A stretch of DNA of 7,970 bases, from positions 1 to 7,970 of the forward strand of contig NZ_CAMIFY010000083.1 of NCBI RefSeq assembly GCF_946222985.1, in the 5' to 3' direction. The notes below the pieces were generated by a model. It did not search any database. It saw only the letters and a list, made by a program, of their open reading frames with translations, and was not told where the DNA came from. Source of the DNA: an uncultured Corynebacterium sp. Lineage in GTDB: Bacteria > Actinomycetota > Actinomycetes > Mycobacteriales > Mycobacteriaceae. The translations under genes and the position numbers were made by a program. Shown here piece by piece: positions 1 to 6,044 of this stretch; the first letter of the stretch is position 1; every line of letters starts with the position of its first letter.

Positions 1-28
1 CGGTGGGCCCGCCGCGGGAGACTCTCCG

Positions 29-2806
29 CTAGTCCTCGCGGCGGAAGAGTCCGAGGTTGAGCAGCACCATGGCCAGACCGGTGACCAGCGCCATCGCGTA
101 CCAGAAGGCCTGGTCGGCGGGGCCGGTCAGCGGCAGGTTGCCGGTCTTGATGTCGTTGACCTGGACCACCAGATCGATGCTGTCCGTCGCCACGGGCTGA
201 GCAACCGCCACGTCGTCGTCATCGATGCCGACGCCGTAGGCGGCTTCCGTGGCCCCGATGGTGATACCGACCGGCTGGGGCAGCAGCTGGTATCCGGCGG
301 GGGACTTGGTTTCCACCAGGTAGTACTTGCCCGGGGTCAGGTTCTCCCACTTCGGGGGGTCTCCGACGGGGCCCGCGATCGGCGTGGCGTTCGGATCGAA
401 AGATTCGTCGTCGGCGGCGGGGTACAGGTCGAACTCGGCGCCGTCGAGCGAAACCACCACTTCCTCATTGTCGACCGTGTCGAAGCCGACCTTGTTGATG
501 GTCAGCGACGCCAGTTCCGGCGGCAGCAGCGGGATGCAGGCGTCGTTGTTGTCGGCGGACTTGTCGTCGGCCATGAACACCGTGTTCGGAACGCCGCCGG
601 CGTACGAACCACCGTCACCTGCGGTGCACGTACCCAGCTCCTCCCAGTCGGCTGCGGCGACGTTGACGCTGATCGGAATGCGGATGGTGAACGTCCTCGT
701 TCCCTCTCCCGCAAGAGTCACCGAGTCGGCGAGCTTCAATGCCGGCTGCCCCGGATCCTTCGCGGCCTCCACTTGGGCGGCCGTCCAGGAGGTGGGCATG
801 CCTTCGACACCCGTCGCGTCGTTGACGCTGATGCGCGCCGCGCCGGAGGGCTCGACGTTCTCGGGGATCCAGAAGCGGTCCTCGATGACGGGGGTCGTTC
901 CTTCGATGTTCGAGGAGTTCTTCACCGTCACGGTGTAGACCAGCTCGGCGGTGCCGTTGGGCCCGATAGGAACGGCTCCCTGGTTATCGGGAGTCGGTCG
1001 CGGGCCCTTCTCGATTTCGAATGGGGGAAATGTGGGCGTTACACAAGCCTGGTTGTTCGTGCTGGCCAAGGGGTCGTCTTCACCTTCAAGAGACACTGCG
1101 TTGAACATGCCCTTGGGGTTGTCCGCGGTCTCGGGAGTGGCGGAAGTACACGTGAATTCGTCCGGATTGGTTGCGACTCGGTCGCGCGTCGTCGCATCCA
1201 CATTCGCGTCGACGCGAATGGAAATCGTGACACTTCCTCCGGGAGGGATTTCGCCGATATCTTCGGGGGAGATCTCAATGGTGTCCGTTGTGGAGTTGCG
1301 CTCCACATCTCCAAACGTGGCAGTGATGTTCGCAAGGCGGAAACCTGCGGGGAGCGTCACTCTATCGACGACCGGATTCGTCGGCGCAGCCGCTTCGGTT
1401 CCGTTGTTCGTGACGACGACATCGTAAAAGGACGAGACAAAGCCGTCGGCGGAAATCTTGGCGTTGGGCTGATCACCTTCGACCTCAGGCATTTGATCCG
1501 ATTGGGGACGCTTTTCCACCTTGAATGTCGCGGTGACAGGCTCACAATAGAAAGAATCCTGCGCGGAAGTGAGGTCCCAGAAACCAACGTCGGTGAACTT
1601 GTCGGTCACCTTCGTCGATTCCCACAACGTATTAGTGTTGTATGCAGTCGGATTCTCCTCAAGAAGCTGGAGGAAGTTGTCGGGAAGCTTGTACATGCCC
1701 CGACTGTCGTTGTAGGCTTCGCCGCCGGAATGATAACCGTCGACAACGAAAATGTCGTCGCCAACCTTGGCCAAACCCTGGATAGTAGGCATTGCGCCTC
1801 CACCATCGTAGTTAACACGGCCGATGGCACGGGGATTGCTTGTCACCGGATCCCCCGGCCAGCGCAGAAGCATTCCGTCCGACCTGATCCCCAATGTTCC
1901 TCCATCTGGAAGCGCAATGAAGTCTCCACCGTGGCCTCTGACATTACTGCCCAAGTTCATCGTAAACGACTCAGTATTATTTCTATAGTCCGGATTTTGG
2001 GTATCAATCTTCCAAACCGTACTAACTTGCCTTGACGCCAGAAAAAGGTGACGGCCATCACGTGAGAACGACAAAGAGTTGAAGTGCCGCAAGCCTACAG
2101 TTGTACCCAAATCTCTGGGAGCTACATTAATACGCAGGTCTCCATGATCACCGGTGTCGACATTGACCCACCGAAGCTTAATTTGAGAGGTATCTGCATT
2201 ATTTGACAGACCTCTGTCATAGTAGGGCGCGCCCCACAACGTAGTTCCGTCCGGGGACATTGCCACCCCCGACCCGAAGGAGTAGTTCCTCCGGTACCCG
2301 TCCGGTGCCAAATAGGTCTCGCCCTCCTGATCCAGTCGCACACTTCTTTGGGTTCGGACCCACATACCATTGGATTCAGTCAGTTCGTACGCGTCGCCGT
2401 CGTCCGAAACCCAAATCGTATCCGCCGAGCAGTTCGGAGCACCAGGGACAACCGCACGGGACGCCCTCGATCGTGCGGCAGGTTCTTCTGATTCCGTCGT
2501 CGTCTCTTCCGACGACTCAGCCGGAGCCTCGACCGCGTCGTCCGTTGGTGCAGGCACCGGTTCATTGCCCGGGGCCGGCACGGGTTCGGGCGCGGGGGCC
2601 GGAGCCGGCGGGGGCACCGGCTCCTCCTCTTCTTCAACCGTGACCGTCTCGGTCGCGGTTTCGGTCACGACCGGCACGGGCTCGTCCTGAGCTTGCGCGG
2701 TGGGCACGGCGGTTTCGACGATGGCGGCGGGTGCCACCGCCATCAGAACTGCGGCACCCATTGCCCCGATCGCCCGGGCGAAACGTCGATTCTTGAAAGT
2801 TGTCAC
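29..2806 (-). CDS. LPXTG-anchored multidomain surface protein (probable adhesin)
   Basis: A 925-residue sortase substrate expected to be covalently linked to peptidoglycan. I start it at the GTG at 2806, not at in-frame ATGs upstream, because translation then opens with a classic signal peptide (basic KNRR, hydrophobic core, cleavage after the Ala-Gln-Ala ending at residue 39) and lies just after the upstream gene's stop. Order of parts: Pro/Glu-rich spacer (about 40-118); a probable beta-propeller (about 126-421, with blade-like SPDGTTLW and SRDGRHLFLAS motifs); two DUF11-like Ig domains (about 424-590 and 592-758); a Cna-B/SpaA-type domain (about 767-889) with Lys772, Glu832 in YYLVETKSPAGY and Asn884 placed for an intramolecular isopeptide bond; LPLTG at 891-895; a membrane helix; and an RRED tail. 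No sortase gene lies in the window. The ligand is unknown. The family assignment of the propeller-like domain is uncertain; the anchoring class is near certain. Confidence 0.9.
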   Translation of the reverse strand: MTTFKNRRFARAIGAMGAAVLMAVAPAAIVETAVPTAQAQDEPVPVVTETATETVTVEEEEEPVPPPAPAPAPEPVPAPGNEPVPAPTDDAVEAPAESSEETTTESEEPAARSRASRAVVPGAPNCSADTIWVSDDGDAYELTESNGMWVRTQRSVRLDQEGETYLAPDGYRRNYSFGSGVAMSPDGTTLWGAPYYDRGLSNNADTSQIKLRWVNVDTGDHGDLRINVAPRDLGTTVGLRHFNSLSFSRDGRHLFLASRQVSTVWKIDTQNPDYRNNTESFTMNLGSNVRGHGGDFIALPDGGTLGIRSDGMLLRWPGDPVTSNPRAIGRVNYDGGGAMPTIQGLAKVGDDIFVVDGYHSGGEAYNDSRGMYKLPDNFLQLLEENPTAYNTNTLWESTKVTDKFTDVGFWDLTSAQDSFYCEPVTATFKVEKRPQSDQMPEVEGDQPNAKISADGFVSSFYDVVVTNNGTEAAAPTNPVVDRVTLPAGFRLANITATFGDVERNSTTDTIEISPEDIGEIPPGGSVTISIRVDANVDATTRDRVATNPDEFTCTSATPETADNPKGMFNAVSLEGEDDPLASTNNQACVTPTFPPFEIEKGPRPTPDNQGAVPIGPNGTAELVYTVTVKNSSNIEGTTPVIEDRFWIPENVEPSGAARISVNDATGVEGMPTSWTAAQVEAAKDPGQPALKLADSVTLAGEGTRTFTIRIPISVNVAAADWEELGTCTAGDGGSYAGGVPNTVFMADDKSADNNDACIPLLPPELASLTINKVGFDTVDNEEVVVSLDGAEFDLYPAADDESFDPNATPIAGPVGDPPKWENLTPGKYYLVETKSPAGYQLLPQPVGITIGATEAAYGVGIDDDDVAVAQPVATDSIDLVVQVNDIKTGNLPLTGPADQAFWYAMALVTGLAMVLLNLGLFRRED
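122..136 (-). other. LPLTG sortase sorting motif
   Basis: Codons for L-P-L-T-G at residues 891-895. They are followed by a hydrophobic stretch (AMALVTGLAMVLLNLGLF) and a short charged RRED tail, giving the complete tripartite cell-wall sorting signal 30 residues from the C-terminus. Sortase would cut between Thr894 and Gly895. Confidence 0.95.
140..508 (-). other. Cna-B (SpaA-type) isopeptide domain
   Basis: Residues 767-889. The first strand is LTINKVGF with the candidate bonding Lys772. The E-box YYLVETKSPAGY supplies Glu832. The last strand VVQVNDIKTG supplies Asn884. This Lys/Glu/Asn trio is the known arrangement for a self-formed Lys-Asn bond that stiffens Gram-positive pilins and adhesins. 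The domain sits directly before LPLTG, as a stalk. Confidence 0.75.
1544..2431 (-). other. propeller-like domain encoded by lower-GC DNA
   Basis: Residues 126-421 show repeated short strand motifs, each ending in a DG or PDG turn, as in beta-propellers, and are bracketed by Cys126 and Cys421. Hand counts of 60-base blocks within it give about 42-48% GC (blocks starting at 1621, 1921, 1981 and 2161), against about 72% in the Cna-B part (block at 241). The change of composition coincides roughly with this domain, which suggests domain exchange. The fold is my inference from the strand pattern. Confidence 0.45.
2540..2629 (-). repeat. proline/glutamate-rich spacer repeat
   Basis: This encodes residues 60-89 of the surface protein, built from Pro-Ala, Glu-Pro and Glu-Pro-Val-Pro-Ala-Pro units (EPVPAP appears twice, separated by GN). 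It is an extended, rigid, acidic spacer. Such spacers usually sit beside the LPXTG motif; here it lies directly behind the signal peptide, so it would be at the distal end of the anchored protein. Confidence 0.6.
2690..2806 (-). other. signal peptide of the LPXTG protein
   Basis: Residues 1-39 counted from the GTG at 2806. The basic n-region contains KNRRFAR, followed by an Ala/Val/Leu/Met-rich core and the cleavage-like sequence TAQA before QDEP. It directs Sec export of the surface protein. No YSIRK-type motif is visible. Confidence 0.75.
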
Positions 2807-2813
2807 GTTTCTC

Positions 2814-3239
2814 TCACTTGCTCGTGTCGCGATGGGGACGGTCGTCGTCGCGGAGATCATCCGCGGCGTCGTCGCCGTCATGTCGAGTGGAGCGCCCTCG
2901 GAGGGGATACGCCCGGCCGGGCTCCTCCGGGGTCGAGCTATCGCGGGCATCGCCGCCGGGACTGACGTCGTCGCCCGTGGAGCGATCACGGGTGACGCCG
3001 CCGCGATCGGCACGGGTGCCGGTTCGCTTGGTGGCGCCCGTCTTGCGGTACATCAGCCACGACGCCACGGCCCCGCCGATGACCAGGAACAAACCGATGA
3101 GGATCAGCGGGTACACCCCGGGCTGCGTCTGCACGCCGCCGCTGGAGGTCTCACCGCCGCAGGCCACGAGAACACACGCCAAAAGGGCCGACGCCACCGC
3201 AAGTGCGGTGCGCCGACCCGACGTCGACGATTCACTCAT
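2814..3239 (-). CDS. small lipoprotein with additional transmembrane helix
   Basis: A 141-residue protein of unrecognised family. The ATG at 3239 is chosen because a good Shine-Dalgarno (GGAGG, 3247-3251) precedes it by seven bases; an in-frame ATG at 3260 would lie upstream of that site. The N-terminus is a lipoprotein signal with lipobox LVAC (Cys27 would be lipidated) followed by GGE. A second hydrophobic segment (about 42-64, YPLILIGLFLVIGGAVASWL) would re-enter the membrane, leaving a 77-residue tail rich in Asp, Arg, Gly and Thr that should be cytoplasmic. Its stop ends seven bases before the GTG of the LPXTG gene, so the two are very likely co-transcribed and perhaps translationally coupled. 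The link to surface-protein export or anchoring is inference. The 3' part overlaps an alternative open frame, which I reject. Confidence 0.75.
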   Translation of the reverse strand: MSESSTSGRRTALAVASALLACVLVACGGETSSGGVQTQPGVYPLILIGLFLVIGGAVASWLMYRKTGATKRTGTRADRGGVTRDRSTGDDVSPGGDARDSSTPEEPGRAYPLRGRSTRHDGDDAADDLRDDDRPHRDTSK

Positions 3240-3246
3240 CCATCCA

Positions 3247-3251
3247 CCTCC
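3247..3251 (-). promoter_or_regulatory. ribosome binding site deciding the lipoprotein start
   Basis: On the minus strand this reads GGAGG inside GGAGGTGG, seven bases before the ATG at 3239. It rules out the ATG at 3260 as the start. A closer ATG at 3243 is out of frame and meets a stop after three codons. Confidence 0.75.
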
Positions 3252-3413
3252 GGGCCTCAACGAGCCTTCTCAGCGCCAACACCGACCCCGGACCGGGTCC
3301 GAATCACCGGAAAGTTGTCGCCGCCACTTGATATGACCGGAACGCGATGAAGGGCATCTCCCCCAGTCAATGGTCATCAGTCTACAATTCCGCACCCCAA
3401 TTACCATTCAGGA

Positions 3414-3419
3414 ATTTTA
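3414..3419 (-). promoter_or_regulatory. candidate -10 box of the surface operon
   Basis: The minus strand reads GGGGTAAAATTCC; TAAAAT matches five of six positions of TATAAT. No convincing -35 is seen at the proper distance, which is common in corynebacteria. If used, it implies a leader of roughly 165-170 bases before the lipoprotein ATG. The surrounding 3380-3480 stretch is the most AT-rich part of the gap. Confidence 0.35.
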
Positions 3420-3762
3420 CCCCATTGATAGATAGATCAGATGTAACGGTCATAGACCAACTATCAGACCGATGCGGATTCGATCACCGCTGGTCAGGCT
3501 CTCTTGGTCAGTCGCCCCAGTATTGAAAAACCCCGTTTCGACCCACATTTTCGGCCGATTCGGACGCCCAACTCCCCCCGCCGGAAACCCCGCGATTTCA
3601 CCCCCGCGGCCAACCCCTGCGGCCATCTCACGGCAGGACCGGAACGACATTTCGACGCTTCACGACGACCGTCCGTGAACCGGTCATCGCGGGCCGAATC
3701 ATCGCGAACCCCTCGCGGGATCAGTGCCACGAACGTAGCCTGGGTCACGCAACGAAGGCTGG

Positions 3763-3781
3763 ACGGGCGCTCGACGCCCGT
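3763..3781 (+). promoter_or_regulatory. leader hairpin before the first antitoxin-family gene
   Basis: Perfect 7-base arms ACGGGCG (3763-3769) and CGCCCGT (3775-3781) enclose a CTCGA loop. It ends 15 bases before the AGAGG ribosome site (3799-3803), so it could influence mRNA stability or translation. There is no T-run, so it is not a terminator. Confidence 0.45.
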
Positions 3782-3810
3782 GTGGTCACCCGACCAAGAG
3801 AGGAAACACC

Positions 3811-3996
3811 ATGGGAGTTTTCGACAAGGCCAAGCAGTTCGCAGACGACAACCCGGACAAGGTCAGCCAGGGCATCGACAAGGCCGGTGACACCGTCGAC
3901 GAGCGCACCGGCGGCAAGCACTCCGAGCACGTCGACAAGGCCCAGGACGCCGCCCGCAAGAAGTTCGCCGACGGCGAGGGCGAGCCCCAGCAGTAG
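3811..3996 (+). CDS. MT0933/Rv0909-type antitoxin-family protein, copy 1
   Basis: A 61-residue highly charged, probably helical protein. It shows the family pattern MGVFDKAKQF ... NPDKV ... QGIDKAGD ... TGGK ... VDKAQDAA, which I recognise as the MT0933 antitoxin family (M. tuberculosis Rv0909, described as antitoxin to Rv0910). The start is supported by AGAGG seven bases upstream. It has no signal or membrane segment, so it is cytoplasmic. No toxin partner lies next to it on either side; a divergent surface operon is upstream and a paralogue downstream, so an antitoxin role here is doubtful and a general stress or nucleic-acid-associated role is possible. A strong terminator 38 bases after the stop makes it a single-gene transcript. 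Confidence 0.85.
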   Translation: MGVFDKAKQFADDNPDKVSQGIDKAGDTVDERTGGKHSEHVDKAQDAARKKFADGEGEPQQ

Positions 3997-4033
3997 TCCG
4001 GCTCAGACTTTCGGGCCCACGGCCCGCGAATAA

Positions 4034-4066
4034 CCCCACCGAAACTCCGGTTTCGGTGGGGTTTTT
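4034..4066 (+). terminator. strong intrinsic terminator
   Basis: A perfect 12-base stem, CCCCACCGAAAC (4034-4045) with GTTTCGGTGGGG (4050-4061), encloses a TCCG loop and is followed by five T. It ends the transcript of the first antitoxin-family gene and separates it from the second. Confidence 0.9.
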
Positions 4067-4121
4067 CGTCGTCTGCATCGGCTACCGCAGACGCGCCTGC
4101 GCCGACCACGACGGGTACAGG

Positions 4122-4127
4122 TATATA
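4122..4127 (+). promoter_or_regulatory. candidate -10 box for the second antitoxin-family gene
   Basis: TATATA in GGTATATAAGG is the only AT-rich hexamer between the terminator and the second gene. No clear -35 is seen upstream. It would start an mRNA near 4134 with a leader of about 90 bases. Confidence 0.45.
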
Positions 4128-4140
4128 AGGAACACGAGAA

Positions 4141-4191
4141 CGGCGGCGCACCCCGCACCGCCCGCCCACGAACAACGCGCACGCGCCGCCG
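4141..4191 (+). promoter_or_regulatory. leader hairpin before the second antitoxin-family gene
   Basis: Perfect 9-base arms CGGCGGCGC (4141-4149) and GCGCCGCCG (4183-4191) bracket a 33-base loop. It would lie at the very start of the mRNA if the TATATA box is used. Together with the hairpin at 3763-3781, it means both paralogues carry a GC-rich leader structure, although the sequences are unrelated. Confidence 0.35.
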
Positions 4192-4225
4192 CGACGGGCG
4201 CGCGTCACCGACGAAAGGAACCCCG

Positions 4226-4462
4226 ATGAGCATCTTCGAAAAGGTCAAGCAGTTCGCCTCGAAGAACCCCGACAAGGTCCGCCAGGGCATCGACAAGATC
4301 GGCGACGAGATCGACAAGCGCACCGACGGCAAGTACGCCGAAAAGGTCGACCGCGTCCAGGACGAAGCCGCCAAGCGCCTCGGCGGCGACGCCCGCCGCA
4401 ACGGCGACCACGCCGATCCGGCCGCCGGCCCCGACGCCCCCAAGACCGACCCGAAGGCCTGA
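4226..4462 (+). CDS. MT0933/Rv0909-type antitoxin-family protein, copy 2
   Basis: A 78-residue paralogue of the gene at 3811: MSIFEKVKQF, NPDKVRQGIDKIGD, TDGKYAEKVD and VQDEAAKR align with it almost without gaps over the first 50 or so residues. It differs by a longer Pro/Asp/Lys tail ending KTDPKA. AAAGGA (4214-4219) is a well-placed ribosome site. As with copy 1, no Rv0910-like toxin is next to it. Its last 52 bases (4411-4462) recur almost exactly at 6114-6165, beyond the neighbouring AlbA_2-family gene. This suggests that its 3' end served as an insertion or recombination site. No terminator is visible directly after the stop. Confidence 0.85.
   Translation: MSIFEKVKQFASKNPDKVRQGIDKIGDEIDKRTDGKYAEKVDRVQDEAAKRLGGDARRNGDHADPAAGPDAPKTDPKA
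4411..4462 (+). repeat. direct repeat copy A (3' end of antitoxin-family gene 2)
   Basis: These 52 bases match 6114-6165 with four differences (48/52), all substitutions and no gaps. The copy encodes the last 16 residues of gene 2 plus its TGA stop. The distance between the copies is 1703 bases. This is the intact-gene side of the pair. Confidence 0.9.
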
Positions 4463-4477
4463 CCCGGGAGCTCATTA

Positions 4478-4546
4478 CTCAACTTCACACTCGACTCAAC
4501 ATTGTGTTGAGACGGGTGTTGAGTTCGGTGTTATGTTGACCGGGAA
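4478..4546 (+). repeat. palindromic flanking repeat, left copy
   Basis: This 69-base stretch aligns without gaps to 6045-6113 at 53 identities. It contains nested inverted half-sites: outer ACTCAAC (4477-4483) with GTTGAGT (4518-4524), and inner CTCAACA (4495-4501) with TGTTGAG (4505-4511). It precedes the AlbA_2/wHTH gene and overlaps its probable promoter. It is therefore a likely operator, perhaps for autoregulation. Confidence 0.7.
4507..4537 (+). promoter_or_regulatory. candidate promoter of the AlbA_2/wHTH gene, inside the operator
   Basis: TTGAGA (4507-4512) and TATGTT (4532-4537) are separated by 19 bases, slightly long. TTGAGA overlaps the inner right half-site, so a bound regulator would block RNA polymerase. 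An alternative is TTGACC (4536-4541) as -35 with a poor -10 near 4560. Either choice puts transcription start downstream of the ATG at 4533 and so favours the ATG at 4587. Confidence 0.35.
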
Positions 4547-4586
4547 GACCAAACCCCGGTCTACGAACAGCGAAAACCGAGGCCCA

Positions 4587-6029
4587 ATGGACACCAAGAC
4601 TCTCGCGCGTCTCATCGGCGAACTCAGGACAGTCGGCACCGACCAGCAGGCGATCGAGGTCAAGAGCGGAGTCGGCAAGAATGTCCGAGACACGCTCAGC
4701 GCCTTTTCCAACGGATCCGGCGGGATCCTCATCATCGGACTTTCCGAGGCCGCCGGCTTCAAGCCCGTCCCCGATTTTGATGCGTCCATCTCACGTGATG
4801 CCCTCGTCAGCCGCTGCGAGCAGTTGGAACCCCCCGTCCGGGCAAACGTCGAGATTCACCCCTTTGAGGACTCTTCGATCCTGATCGCGGAAGTCGACGA
4901 GATAGAGCCGCGATTCAAACCCTGCTTCATTCGGGAGAAGGGACGTTATCAAGGCAGCTACATCCGTCTCGGGGACGCGGACATCAAGCTTTCGAAGTAC
5001 GAGATCGATCGGATGCTCGAGGAGCACCGCCAACCCAAGTGGGACGAAGATCCAGTCGACGATGCCACGCTCGACGACCTTGATTCGGAAGCCCTCGGGA
5101 CGTTCCTGTCTGCCCAGCGAACTCTCCGGCAACGCACCTTCGCCGATGGCGACGCCGTCGCCTGCCAACGTCTCCGGGTAACCAAAAACGACCATCCGAC
5201 ATTGGCGGCCCTCCTTGCCATGGGTGACTACCCGCAACAGTTCTTTCCGCGACTCACCGTCACCTTCGCCCTGTTCCCGGGGACCTCCAAAGGCGACATC
5301 GGCACGGGAGTCCGCCTCATCGACTCCGCGACGTTGGTCGGCCCAATCCCGGAACTCATCGATGCGGCGGTGGACAAGGTCAACCGCAACATGCGTACGG
5401 CAGGCTTGATCGACGACGTTTATCGCACGGAGCTCCCGGACTACCCGTTGATCGCGGTAAGAGAAGCCGTAGTCAATGCCCTCATGCACAGGGACTATTC
5501 ACCCGACGCCCGCGGATCCCAAGTCCAGGTGAACATGTTCGTCGACCGACTCGAAATCACGAACCCAGGTGGCTTGTACGGCGGCGTCACCGTCAACAAT
5601 CTCGGAAAGGCAGGCGTCAGCTCCACGCGAAACCAACGATTGTCCACGTTCCTGGAATCGACCTCGTTTCCCGGCGGAGGCATCGTCGCCGAAAACCGCG
5701 GCACTGGTTTTGCGGTCATCCAGAACTCGCTGGCCGAGGCCTTGATGCCACCGCCTGAAGTGAAGAATGATCCCTCGAGTTTCACACTGATCTTCCGACG
5801 TCGCCGCGTTGCGCCCGCCGAGAAATACCTCACCGCTTACGACCATGTCAGCGCCCTCATCTTGGGGCAAGAGAGCGCCAGCACCGCGGAAATCGTCAAA
5901 GCGACCGGACTGAGCCGTTCGGCGGTCACCAAAGCCATCAACAGTTTGATCGACGAGGGCGTCGTCGAACCCACCGAGCCAGCGCGCAGCCCCAAACAAC
6001 GCTACCGCCGCGCTCAGCCCAGCGGGTGA
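4587..6029 (+). CDS. AlbA_2 (Schlafen-type) / GHKL ATPase-like / winged-helix regulator
   Basis: A 480-residue protein of the COG2865 type, usually annotated as an ATP-binding protein or putative transcriptional regulator. Domains from this start: AlbA_2 at about 20-135 (AIEVKSG, then SAFSNGSGGILIIGLSE, the typical core); a linker; a GHKL-type ATP-binding part at about 285-400, with REAVVNALMHRDYS resembling the N-box, NPGGLYGG, and NRGTGFAVIQNSL; and a C-terminal winged helix at about 415-475 (STAEIVKATGLSRSAVTKAI, recognition helix about 443-458). The ATG at 4587 is preferred over the in-frame ATG at 4533, which lies inside the palindromic repeat and probable -10. A modest GAGG sits four bases upstream. 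Proteins of this class are reported as regulators and in accessory or defence contexts; its targets here are unknown. It stands alone between two palindromic repeats, which are plausible binding sites. Confidence 0.85.
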   Translation: MDTKTLARLIGELRTVGTDQQAIEVKSGVGKNVRDTLSAFSNGSGGILIIGLSEAAGFKPVPDFDASISRDALVSRCEQLEPPVRANVEIHPFEDSSILIAEVDEIEPRFKPCFIREKGRYQGSYIRLGDADIKLSKYEIDRMLEEHRQPKWDEDPVDDATLDDLDSEALGTFLSAQRTLRQRTFADGDAVACQRLRVTKNDHPTLAALLAMGDYPQQFFPRLTVTFALFPGTSKGDIGTGVRLIDSATLVGPIPELIDAAVDKVNRNMRTAGLIDDVYRTELPDYPLIAVREAVVNALMHRDYSPDARGSQVQVNMFVDRLEITNPGGLYGGVTVNNLGKAGVSSTRNQRLSTFLESTSFPGGGIVAENRGTGFAVIQNSLAEALMPPPEVKNDPSSFTLIFRRRRVAPAEKYLTAYDHVSALILGQESASTAEIVKATGLSRSAVTKAINSLIDEGVVEPTEPARSPKQRYRRAQPSG

Positions 6030-6044
6030 GCGCGCACCTCACCA

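Larger units (their letters stand above)
3240..3810. other. divergent intergenic region
   Basis: This stretch of 571 bases between the surface operon and the first antitoxin-family gene has no credible coding frame; its open frames are short and unlike any known family. It holds the AT-rich candidate promoter of the minus operon (about 3380-3480, including a GATAGATAGAT run near 3427) and, near the plus gene, a leader hairpin. GGTCA recurs several times (for example near 3372, 3448, 3492, 3508, 3681, 3742 and 3784), but I see no regular spacing that would make it an operator. Confidence 0.5.

Noticed and set aside
20..51. Hairpin across the stop codon of the LPXTG gene as a terminator
   Set aside because: GACTCTCCGC pairs with GCGGAAGAGTC with one bulge, but it overlaps coding sequence and no T-run follows on the minus strand within the window.
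773..2035. Long plus-strand open frame of 420 codons
   Set aside because: It is antisense to the LPXTG gene, arginine-rich, without recognisable domains or ribosome site; a shadow caused by GC-rich codons.
2807..3013. N-terminal extension of the LPXTG protein from an ATG at 3013
   Set aside because: It would place 69 low-complexity residues before a clear signal peptide and overlap most of the lipoprotein gene's 3' half. The GTG at 2806 gives a proper secretory N-terminus directly after the upstream stop.
3427..3450. GATAGATAGAT run as a regulatory repeat
   Set aside because: It has only two and a half units and no second occurrence in the gap; too short to separate from chance in an AT-rich promoter region.
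4533..4586. Start of the AlbA_2/wHTH protein at the ATG at 4533
   Set aside because: There is no ribosome site. The codon lies in the palindromic repeat and a probable -10 box, and the extra 18 residues are not part of the AlbA_2 fold.
4226..6029. Antitoxin-family gene 2 plus the AlbA_2-family gene as a toxin-antitoxin pair
   Set aside because: The AlbA_2/GHKL/wHTH protein is not the Rv0910-type partner. The two are separated by a promoter-bearing palindromic region, and the flanking duplication suggests that the second arrived independently.
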